Part shown: positions 8,604-15,699 of the stretch, in pieces
Numbering within the stretch: position 1 is the first letter of the stretch
Layout: each line of letters starts with the position of its first letter
Translations under genes and position numbers: made by a program
Source of the DNA: JBFELO01 sp041552055
Lineage (GTDB): Bacteria > Acidobacteriota > Thermoanaerobaculia > Thermoanaerobaculales > Sulfomarinibacteraceae
NCBI GenBank assembly: GCA_041552055.1
Contig: JBFELO010000005.1
Span: 13,474 to 77,473 of the forward strand
Length of the DNA: 64,000 nt
Direction of reading: 5' to 3'
The notes under the pieces: model-generated
Databases searched by the model: none
What the model was told of the DNA's origin: nothing
Seen by the model: only the letters and a program-made list of their open reading frames with translations

Positions 8604-10366
8604 GTCGTGACGTCGCGACAGGCCTCGGGGTCAGCCCCGGCATCGCGATCGGTGAACCGGTCGTGCACGAGACCCTTCCGATCTCGACAGTGCGAATTTC
8701 CCTTGCCTCGAGCGACGTGGAGTCTGAGGTGGAGCGTCTGCACGCAGCGGTGGCGACAGCTGTCAAGCGGATCAAGGAGAGCCAGAAACGCGCGTTGAAA
8801 CAGATGGGGGAGGAGTACGCAGGAATTTTCGAGGCCCACCAGCTCATAGCATCCGATCCCTCGTTCCTCGACCCGGTGGAAGAGATCATACGTGAGCAGC
8901 GGGTCAACGCCGAGTGGGCCGTGGACCAGGTGGTGGCGCGACTGGTCGCGAGATTCGAGGCTTTGCCGGACGCGCAGCTGGCGGAACGAAAGCTGGATGT
9001 CCTCGACGTCGCGACTCAGATTCTCCACGCACTACACGGGCTCGATGTCGGCGAACTCGAAGCCTTGGATCGGCCGGTGATCCTGGTGGCGGACGATCTG
9101 GCGCCATCGACAGCGGTCCAGCTCCCGCTCGACAAGATCCTCGGGTTCGCGCTGGAGATGGGGGGCCCGACTGCACACACGACGATCATCGCGCGCTCCC
9201 TCGGCATCCCTGTGATCGTCGGGGCGCCCGGAGTGTGCCAGCTCGCGCAGCAGTCGCGACGGATCGCACTGGACGCGTTCGAGGGCCGGATCGTGTTCGA
9301 TCCCAATCCGGCGGAGCTGGCCGAGCATCGGTCCCGACAGCGGGAGTATCGAGAGCAACAGGCGCATCTTCTGCAGATGCGCATCATGCCGACCGTGACA
9401 CGCGACGGCCGTGCAATCGAGTTGTTGGCCAACATCGATCTCCCCACCGAAATGACCACTGCCCTGCAGTGGAACGTCGCCGGGGTCGGTCTGTACCGAT
9501 CCGAGTTTCTCTATATGAAGATGTCACCCGCGATGCCGACCGAGGACGATCACGTCGTCGTATACCGGGATCTGGTCAGCGCGATGGGGGAGCGACCGAC
9601 CACCATCCGCACCTTCGATCTCGGTGGCAAAAAACTCGCTCGCGAGGTCATCGGGTCCACCGAGGCAAACCCCGTCCTCGGGCTGAGGGGCATCCGGCTG
9701 TGCTTCTCCCAGCCGGAGTTCTTCCGCACTCAGCTGCGAGCACTGTTGCGCGTGGCGGCCGAATTCCCGGCCGGTCGGCTCCGTATCATGCTCCCTCTGA
9801 TCTCCGGGATCGAGGAGTTTCGAATCGCACGCCTGCTGGTTCGACGGCTGCGCGAGGAACTCGTGGCCGAAGGTCGGGACATTCCCGACAGCGTGCCCCT
9901 CGGTGCAATGGTCGAAGTTCCGTCGTCGGCCGTGATGGCCAGGGAACTGGTCCGCGAGGTGGACTTCGTGTCGATCGGGACCAACGATCTGATCCAGTAC
10001 ACACTTGCCGTCGATCGCGCCAACCAACGTGTCGCCCATCTCTACCGCCCCACGAGCCCGGCCGTGCTTCGGCTGATCGCGGACGTGATCGCGGCCGGCG
10101 ACGAACAGAGCATCGACGTGTCCATGTGCGGCGAGATGGCCGCCGACCCACTCATGGTGCCGGTGTTGGTGGGACTCGGGCTTCGACGGTTCAGCATGAA
10201 TCCTCAAGCGGTTCCGGTAGTCCGGGCGCTCGTGCGTCAGCTGTCGTACCGAGAATCGGTGCCGATGGCGAGACAGGCACTCAAGATGGTGACCGCGAGG
10301 GAGGTCGAGGAGTACCTCCTCGAGCGGCTGGCGATCTCCCTCGCAAAGATCAAGGTCCGTGTGTAG
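8600..10366 (+). CDS. ptsI: Phosphoenolpyruvate-protein phosphotransferase (Enzyme I)
   Basis: 588 residues, standard EI length. The phospho-histidine is H193 in GGPTAHTTIIARS. The TIM-barrel PEP domain shows the RTFDLGGKK motif, the NPVLGLRGIR motif and the active-site cysteine motif VSMCGEMAADP. It transfers phosphate from PEP to HPr. GTG 8600 overlaps the ptsH stop (GTGA) and has GGGAGGA upstream. No C-terminal extra domain is seen. Confidence 0.97.
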   Translation: MSRDVATGLGVSPGIAIGEPVVHETLPISTVRISLASSDVESEVERLHAAVATAVKRIKESQKRALKQMGEEYAGIFEAHQLIASDPSFLDPVEEIIREQRVNAEWAVDQVVARLVARFEALPDAQLAERKLDVLDVATQILHALHGLDVGELEALDRPVILVADDLAPSTAVQLPLDKILGFALEMGGPTAHTTIIARSLGIPVIVGAPGVCQLAQQSRRIALDAFEGRIVFDPNPAELAEHRSRQREYREQQAHLLQMRIMPTVTRDGRAIELLANIDLPTEMTTALQWNVAGVGLYRSEFLYMKMSPAMPTEDDHVVVYRDLVSAMGERPTTIRTFDLGGKKLAREVIGSTEANPVLGLRGIRLCFSQPEFFRTQLRALLRVAAEFPAGRLRIMLPLISGIEEFRIARLLVRRLREELVAEGRDIPDSVPLGAMVEVPSSAVMARELVREVDFVSIGTNDLIQYTLAVDRANQRVAHLYRPTSPAVLRLIADVIAAGDEQSIDVSMCGEMAADPLMVPVLVGLGLRRFSMNPQAVPVVRALVRQLSYRESVPMARQALKMVTAREVEEYLLERLAISLAKIKVRV

Positions 10367-10375
10367 AGGTGTGAA

Positions 10376-10747
10376 ATGGGAATCCGACCGGCGACGTTCG
10401 TCGACAAACCTTGGGGTCACGAGGAGATCTTCGCCCAAACCGACCGATACGTGGGCAAGATCCTGGTCATCAAGGCCGGCGAGGCACTCAGTCTGCAGTA
10501 CCACGAACGCAAGGAAGAGACCCTTCGAGTTCTCGATGGAACGGTGCAATTCGTGGCAGGTGACAACGCGGATGAGCTCGCGAACTACGTCCTCGAGCCC
10601 GGCGCGGTGTTTCACGTCGCCCCTCGATGTCTTCACCGAATGGTCGCCGTCACCGACTGCAGCCTGCTGGAGGTCTCGACCCCGGAAATTGACGATGTAG
10701 TTCGGCTCGACGATCGCTACGGCCGCGAGGGGACCTCCGAGCCCTAG
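10376..10747 (+). CDS. Small cupin protein, phosphomannose isomerase type II-like
   Basis: 123-residue single-domain cupin. KPWGHEEIFAQT, LQYHERKEETLRVLDG and LEPGAVFHVAPRCLHRM match the metal-binding beta barrel at the C-terminus of mannose-1-phosphate guanylyltransferase/phosphomannose isomerases, with candidate metal ligands H, E and H. It starts nine bases after ptsI and ends the operon. Sugar-phosphate binding or isomerisation is plausible; substrate unknown. Confidence 0.8.
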   Translation: MGIRPATFVDKPWGHEEIFAQTDRYVGKILVIKAGEALSLQYHERKEETLRVLDGTVQFVAGDNADELANYVLEPGAVFHVAPRCLHRMVAVTDCSLLEVSTPEIDDVVRLDDRYGREGTSEP

Positions 10748-10779
10748 CCGCACTTCCCACCGAGTATCTCCTCCGTTTC

Positions 10780-10808
10780 GCGACACGCGGCGGCCACTAA
10801 CGTAGACT
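10780..10808 (+). promoter_or_regulatory. Possible sigma-70 promoter for the 10.8-kb gene
   Basis: GCGACA (-35 like) at 10780, 17-base spacer and TAGACT (-10 like) at 10803, placed 33 bases before the next ATG. Confidence 0.35.
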
Positions 10809-10840
10809 GGAAGAAGAACCGGCATGCCGAGGAGGGCGTC

Positions 10841-11518
10841 ATGGGCAGTCGTTTCAGGACCAGAAAGGCCGTTGTGGTGGTGGTTGTATCGGTGCTTTCG
10901 AGCCTGCCGATGATCGCGGAAGAGCCTCCCCCGACTCCGGCTTTGGGTGTCGCGGGGGCACCCGGCCAGAAGCCCTCACGGACACCTATCGTGATCGACA
11001 ACGAAACCCTGCGCAAATACGCCGACCAGGGACGCGTGACCAGCGTCGATCGTCCGTCCTCGTCGCGCGCCTCCGGGACCGGAGGGACCGCACTGGGTGG
11101 GGGCATGGGCAGAGATCCGAGCGGTGACGATGCGGCCAAGCGCCGCTACTGGCGGGAGCTGTACCAGCAGCAATTGAACCTCGTGCTGTCGCTCCAACAG
11201 CAGATCGACATTCTCGACCGCGAAATCCCGGGTCTGTGGCGCGACTTCTACTCTCGAGACGACCCGATGTACCGCGATGGGGTGATCAAACCCAAGTTGG
11301 ACGAGGCGCTTGCCCGTCGGGATCGGCTCGCGGATCAGCTCGGCGAGGAACGTGAGCGTCTGCCCAAGATCCGCGAGGACGCCCGGCGCGATGGCGCGGA
11401 GCCGGGCTGGTTCAGGGGACTCGATCAGCCTGCCCCCAGGGACGAGCAGGCGGACGGGCCTCCAGGGACATCGCTGCCGTCGGATACGGTGGACGCGGTC
11501 GGACCCGACGAGACCTGA
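10841..11518 (+). CDS. Secreted coiled-coil protein of unknown function
   Basis: 225 residues, family not recognised. Residues 8-27 are a signal-peptide-like hydrophobic stretch (VVVVVVSVLSSLP) with a likely cleavage after MIA. A Pro/Gly/Ser-rich low-complexity linker follows (30-100). Residues 105-185 are charged and helical (RRYWRELYQQQLNLVLSLQQ, then DEALARRDRLADQLGEERERL), likely a coiled coil. The C-terminus is again disordered. It stands alone between the PTS operon and miaB. Confidence 0.7.
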   Translation: MGSRFRTRKAVVVVVVSVLSSLPMIAEEPPPTPALGVAGAPGQKPSRTPIVIDNETLRKYADQGRVTSVDRPSSSRASGTGGTALGGGMGRDPSGDDAAKRRYWRELYQQQLNLVLSLQQQIDILDREIPGLWRDFYSRDDPMYRDGVIKPKLDEALARRDRLADQLGEERERLPKIREDARRDGAEPGWFRGLDQPAPRDEQADGPPGTSLPSDTVDAVGPDET

Positions 11519-11545
11519 GAAAACAGCCGCGCAGAGTCCCTGGAA

Positions 11546-11575
11546 CAACGGCTGGAGCTTCGCTCCCGACCGTTG
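11546..11575 (+). terminator. Stem-loop between the coiled-coil gene and miaB
   Basis: CAACGG-C-T-GGAGC / TTC / GCTCC-C-G-a-CCGTTG forms a stem of about 12 pairs with one mismatch and one bulge. There is no T-tract, and the structure ends only six bases before the miaB -10 element. Confidence 0.45.
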
Positions 11576-11580
11576 CCGGC

Positions 11581-11586
11581 TATAAT
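11581..11586 (+). promoter_or_regulatory. Consensus -10 element for miaB
   Basis: A perfect TATAAT, 28 bases before the miaB ATG. The -35 region (around 11558) is poor and falls inside the hairpin at 11546-11575. Confidence 0.5.
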
Positions 11587-11614
11587 ACCCCTTCGTTCGG
11601 GTCGGAGAACGGGA

Positions 11615-12955
11615 ATGAGAACCTATTTCATCGAAACCTGGGGCTGTCAGATGAACCAACATGACAGCGAGCACCTCGAGGGGCAGCTCCGTCGTCATGG
11701 ACTGGTGGCTGCGGCCGACGTGTCCCAGGCCGATCTGGTTCTGTTGAACACGTGCTCGGTACGGGAAAAACCGGTCCAGAAGATCCTGAGCCGCATCGGT
11801 GCCCTGTCCCGTCTCGATCGGCCGCCGAACATCGGCGTCTGCGGCTGTGTCGCGCAACAGGAGGGGGAGGCGTTGCTCGAGCAGTCTGCAGCGGTGGCGT
11901 TCGTGCTCGGACCTGGACAGATAGCCCGAGTCGGTGACGTGCTCGCGGCCGTGAGCAACGGTGGCCGACCGGTCTTGACGGCTTTCGACCGGGACGAGGG
12001 ATCGAACACGGGGGTCCCCGTTGTTCGGCGGAGCCCGACCCGCGGCATGGTCACGGTGATCGAGGGATGTGAGGAGTACTGCACCTTCTGTATCGTGCCG
12101 TACACCCGCGGCCGAGAAGTCAGCCGACCAGAGGCCGACGTTGTCGTCGAGGTCGAACGTCTCGTGCGCGAGGGTCTGCGCGAGGTGGAGCTCCTCGGCC
12201 AGACAATCAACGCCTACCGCTGCCCAGACACCGGGGCGGACTTCGCTCACCTGCTTGACCGGGTGGCCCGAGTGGGGGGTCTGGAACGGGTCCGTTACGT
12301 CACTTCGCACCCCCGTCACTTCAGTGACAGGATCATCGACGTACTGGCACGTCACGCCAATCTGTCGCGGTACCTCCATCTGCCGGCACAGAGCGGTTCA
12401 GACGCGGTGCTGAAGCGGATGCATCGACGTTACACCGCGGAGGAGTATCTCGACCTGATTGCCCGCATTCGATCCAAGTTGCCGGAGATCAACCTCTCGA
12501 CCGACGTGATCGTCGGCTTCCCGGGAGAGACCGAGGAGGACTTCGCAGCCAGCCTTCAGCTGCTGGAAACGGTCCGTTTTGGGCAGGTGTTCGGGTTTGC
12601 CTTTTCGCCGCGACCGGGGACTCCGGCCGCTCGCTACCCGATTCCGCTCCCGGAACCGACGAAGAAACAACGCCTCCACCGCGTGTTCGAGATCAGCGAT
12701 CGGATTTCATACGAACTGAACCAGGCGTTGATCGGCACCACCCAGTTGGTCCTGATCGACGGTGACAGTCGACGCAGCCCATCCGATTGGCAGGGGAGGG
12801 CGGAGGACAACAGGGTGGTGAACTTCGCCAAGCACACGCACGAACAGGTCGGCGACGTGCTCGAGGTGCGGATCACACGCGCAAGCCCCCACTCGTTGTA
12901 CGGCGAGATTGTCGGACCTCGGACTCGATTGCCGGTTCTGGATGCGCACCCGTGA
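11615..12955 (+). CDS. miaB: tRNA-2-methylthio-N6-dimethylallyladenosine synthase MiaB
   Basis: 446 residues. The N-terminal UPF0004 domain has the three auxiliary-cluster cysteines (ETWGCQMN, LNTCSVRE, VCGCVAQQ). The radical SAM cluster motif is CEEYCTFCIVPYTRGRE, and a C-terminal TRAM domain follows (about 380-445). It adds the methylthio group to i6A37 of tRNAs. ATG 11615 is chosen over an upstream in-frame start because RTYFIETWGCQMN is the family's N-terminus. Confidence 0.95.
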   Translation: MRTYFIETWGCQMNQHDSEHLEGQLRRHGLVAAADVSQADLVLLNTCSVREKPVQKILSRIGALSRLDRPPNIGVCGCVAQQEGEALLEQSAAVAFVLGPGQIARVGDVLAAVSNGGRPVLTAFDRDEGSNTGVPVVRRSPTRGMVTVIEGCEEYCTFCIVPYTRGREVSRPEADVVVEVERLVREGLREVELLGQTINAYRCPDTGADFAHLLDRVARVGGLERVRYVTSHPRHFSDRIIDVLARHANLSRYLHLPAQSGSDAVLKRMHRRYTAEEYLDLIARIRSKLPEINLSTDVIVGFPGETEEDFAASLQLLETVRFGQVFGFAFSPRPGTPAARYPIPLPEPTKKQRLHRVFEISDRISYELNQALIGTTQLVLIDGDSRRSPSDWQGRAEDNRVVNFAKHTHEQVGDVLEVRITRASPHSLYGEIVGPRTRLPVLDAHP

Positions 12956-13087
12956 TGCACCGAATGGAGGGCCGGGGTCAAGGCACGCCCAGGAGTCTTG
13001 TCCTGCCGCACACTCCAACCGCATTTTGCCCAGTGAATGTCGACCGGGTGGCTTGACAAGGCAGCGGGCCGCGGACACATTGGTAGC

Positions 13088-13588
13088 ATGAGTGATGGGG
13101 AGCAAACCCGTTCGCCGGTCAAGATGACGGTTCGGGCGCTGGTCATGGATCCGGTGTCCAACATGCCGGTGGTGATTCTCGAGCAACCGGAGAGCAACGC
13201 CTACCTCCCGATATGGATCGGGGTCTGCGAGGCGAATTCCATCGCTCTGGTGTTGGAGAGCGTGACGACCCCGCGTCCGATGACCCACGACCTGGTGGGT
13301 TCATTGGTGGGCGCGATGGGTTATTCCGTCGACCACGTGCTGATCCATTCGTTGAACGACAGCGTGTTTCTCGCATCGATCCACCTCATCGGACGCGGAG
13401 GGGCCAGCTGCGAGGTCGACTCGCGTCCATCAGACGCAATCGCCATCGCGCTTCGTTCTGACGCCGACGTTCTGGTCGACCAGAACGTGCTCGACCGTGC
13501 TTTGGTAGCCGAGTCCAGCCAGGACGAGACGATTCGGGCGATTCTGGAGCGACTGCGCCCCGAAGACATGGGTGAGTACGAGATGTGA
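13088..13588 (+). CDS. Bifunctional nuclease family protein (DUF151)
   Basis: 166 residues with the BFN domain: VLEQPESNAYLPIWIGVCEANSIAL at the front (family hallmark LPIWIG) and DSRPSDAIAIALR near residues 112-125. Plant and Thermotoga members bind or cleave nucleic acid; the bacterial role is unsettled. A TTGACA at 13053 lies upstream but its -10 is weak. It is followed by the AT-rich island before parA. Confidence 0.85.
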   Translation: MSDGEQTRSPVKMTVRALVMDPVSNMPVVILEQPESNAYLPIWIGVCEANSIALVLESVTTPRPMTHDLVGSLVGAMGYSVDHVLIHSLNDSVFLASIHLIGRGGASCEVDSRPSDAIAIALRSDADVLVDQNVLDRALVAESSQDETIRAILERLRPEDMGEYEM

Positions 13589-13651
13589 ACGCATCACCGT
13601 GAGGGACGCTCCGGAATCGCGAATCCACGCGATGTCAGAGCTCAATGCTAC

Positions 13652-13691
13652 TACGTTAAAACACTTTATTTCAATTATTTAAGATAATTTT
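13652..13691. other. AT-rich island upstream of parA with a small dyad
   Basis: About 40 bases almost free of G/C, against very GC-rich surroundings. It contains AATTAT-ttaag-ATAATT at 13673-13689 followed by TT. It could be the terminator of the upstream gene, an unwinding element, or a regulator site. No gene is seen in 13589-13876. Confidence 0.45.
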
Positions 13692-13810
13692 GCTCATCCT
13701 GCCTCTCGCTCCAGAATCCAGCACGAGGACGACCGCGAGAATGCCGCCCGCTTCCAGGGCGAGCGGCAGTGCCCCGGGTCACTCGTTTCGACATCGAGAA
13801 ATATCCGTGG

Positions 13811-13840
13811 TTGACACTGTTTTGGGCGGACCCCTATAGT
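13811..13840 (+). promoter_or_regulatory. Sigma-70-type promoter for parAB
   Basis: TTGACA at 13811, 18-base spacer, TATAGT at 13835. This is the best promoter match in the window, 36 bases before parA. Confidence 0.65.
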
Positions 13841-13876
13841 GGCGCATTGCACACGGGTGCGGAGGCCGGGACCCCC

Positions 13877-14638
13877 ATGATCATCGCGATCACGAATCAA
13901 AAGGGCGGCGTTGGAAAGACCACCACCGCGATCAACCTCGCGGCGGGGTTTGCCCAGAAGGGGCTCGAGACCGTACTCGTCGATCTCGACCCGCAGGCGA
14001 ATTCCACGTTGTCGAACGTCGAGTTGGATCAGGTCGACGGCAACATGTTCGAGGTGCTGCGGGGTGTCCTGCCACTGCAGGATGTGCTCACGCAGGGACC
14101 GCACGATCACCTTTGGATCGCGCCATCCAGGATCGCCATGGCCAAGCTGGAGGTCACCATGGTAGGGGAGTTGGACGCCCCCTATCGGCTCAAGGACAGC
14201 ATCGATGCGCTCGAAAGCGCGTACGACGCCATCATCATCGACACCCCACCGACCCTCGGCCTCATCACCGTCAACGCGCTGGTCGCCGCGACCCACGTTC
14301 TCATTCCCATCCAGTCCTCGTATTTCGCCCTCGAGGGTACCGATGATCTGCTCGAGACGGTGGACAAGATCAAGGCGCGCCCAAACACCGAGCTCCAGAT
14401 CCTCGGTGTGCTCGTGACCATGTTCGATCGCAGGACCATCCTGTCCCGCGAGGTCCTGGATGAAATCAAGGGGGTTTTCGGCCCGCTGGTATTCGACACG
14501 GTCATCACGAAGTCCGTGCGCCTCGAGGAGGCTCCGGCGCACCGGTCCAGCATCTTCGACCACGCACCCAGTTCCAGCGGCGCGTACGAGTACTACAGGC
14601 TCTGCGAGGAGGTTTTGCAGCGTGTCGGATCGCGGTAG
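13877..14638 (+). CDS. parA: Chromosome partitioning ATPase ParA (Soj)
   Basis: 253 residues. The deviant Walker A KGGVGKTT sits at residues 9-16, VDLDPQANST is Walker A', and IIDTPPTLGLITVNAL is Walker B. A chromosomal-type short ParA without an N-terminal HTH. ATG 13877 begins directly at IIAITNQKGG. It overlaps parB by 17 bases, so the pair is co-translated. It moves ParB-bound parS sites during segregation. Confidence 0.95.
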   Translation: MIIAITNQKGGVGKTTTAINLAAGFAQKGLETVLVDLDPQANSTLSNVELDQVDGNMFEVLRGVLPLQDVLTQGPHDHLWIAPSRIAMAKLEVTMVGELDAPYRLKDSIDALESAYDAIIIDTPPTLGLITVNALVAATHVLIPIQSSYFALEGTDDLLETVDKIKARPNTELQILGVLVTMFDRRTILSREVLDEIKGVFGPLVFDTVITKSVRLEEAPAHRSSIFDHAPSSSGAYEYYRLCEEVLQRVGSR

Positions 14639-15500
14639 CAAGAAGACCGGTCTTCCCGAGAAGCGACGTATGCGTCACGACCGTCACTTCGTCGATGAGC
14701 TCAGCCAGCGGATGGGGGAGGGAATCGGCAGGATGGTTCGGGTGACCTCGATTACCAGCAACCAGGACCAGCCACGAACCAACCTGGGCAACCTCAAAGA
14801 TCTCATTGCAAGTATCGAGAAACACGGGGTTTTAGAGCCATTGCTCGTGCGCCGTCGCAACGGGCGTTACGAGCTGATCTCCGGCGAACGCAGGTTTCAC
14901 GCCGCCATGCAGGTCGGGCTGACCGAGGTTCCGTGCATCGAGCTCGACGTCACCGACGATCGTGCGCTCGAAATTGCCCTTGTGGAGAACCTTCAACGGC
15001 GCGACCTCACGCCATTCGAGGAGGCCGAGGGCCTTTGCACACTGATCGAAAAGTACGGCTACACCCACGACGAGGTGGCAGCCGCCGTCGGAAGATCACG
15101 CGTCACCGTCACCGAGTCCATCAACCTTCTGAAAATCCCCGCGGACGTTCGCGACGCCTGTCGGCATGCCGACATCCGCGCCAAGGGCGTTTTGCTCGAG
15201 GTCGCCAAGGCTCGCCGGCCAGAGCTCATGCTGCGCCTCATTCAGGAGATCTCAGAGCATCAACTGGATCGGGAGGCCGTTCGCGCAAGGCGCAGGCAAC
15301 TCACCGCGCAAACCGAAGAGCAAACCATCCCCGATCCACCGCGTCCGTTCCGATTCAGATTCCGCGCCACCGGTCGACCGTTCAGCGTATCGGTGTCCTT
15401 TCGCACAGAGCGGGAGCCCGACCCGAACGAGGTCATTGCAGCGCTGGAGGCGGTGCTGGCCGAACTGCGGTCGAGCCTCGCGGCCGAGAGTGGGGACTGA
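14622..15500 (+). CDS. parB: Chromosome partitioning protein ParB (Spo0J)
   Basis: 292 residues. The N-terminal ParB/Srx CTPase domain carries SGERRFHAAMQ and ENLQRRDLTPFEEAEG; the HTH segment (THDEVAAAVGRSRVTVTESINLL) follows. The C-terminal region has an unusual Phe/Arg-rich stretch (RPFRFRFRATGRPF) before a short helical end. GTG 14622 has GAGGAGG about ten bases upstream within parA. No parS sequence close to the known consensus was found nearby. Confidence 0.95.
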   Translation: MSDRGSKKTGLPEKRRMRHDRHFVDELSQRMGEGIGRMVRVTSITSNQDQPRTNLGNLKDLIASIEKHGVLEPLLVRRRNGRYELISGERRFHAAMQVGLTEVPCIELDVTDDRALEIALVENLQRRDLTPFEEAEGLCTLIEKYGYTHDEVAAAVGRSRVTVTESINLLKIPADVRDACRHADIRAKGVLLEVAKARRPELMLRLIQEISEHQLDREAVRARRRQLTAQTEEQTIPDPPRPFRFRFRATGRPFSVSVSFRTEREPDPNEVIAALEAVLAELRSSLAAESGD

Positions 15501-15505
15501 CGTAT

Positions 15506-15605
15506 TTTGAGTATCAAGTTTACATAATATATCTTATCGGACATAGGATGGGGCACCTTTCCCTGTGGAAAATCCTGAGCTGTGGAAAACCCTGTGGAAT
15601 ATCCC
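15506..15605. other. DnaA-box-like cluster with AT-rich stretch (candidate origin region)
   Basis: An AT-rich run (15506-15538) is followed by three same-strand direct repeats: TGTGGAAAA at 15564 and 15581, and TGTGGAATA at 15593. The first two differ by one base from TGTGGATAA, the complement of the TTATCCACA DnaA box. It lies immediately after parB, a common neighbour of chromosomal origins. No dnaA or gidA gene is in the window, so this is a hypothesis. Confidence 0.4.
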
Positions 15606-15699
15606 TTCACTCCCCCGATCCACTGCCAAGGGCTTTTCGCGGGGTCCGGTTTCTTCTAGACTCAGACTGAATGTTGGCGGAGCCAGACCGACTCCCTGA

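Noticed and set aside
13780..14840. Search for parS near parAB (e.g. 13786 TCGTTTCGACATCGAG, 14815 AAACACGGGGTTTT)
   Set aside because: Neither is close enough to TGTTTCACGTGAAACA; half-sites do not form the required palindrome.
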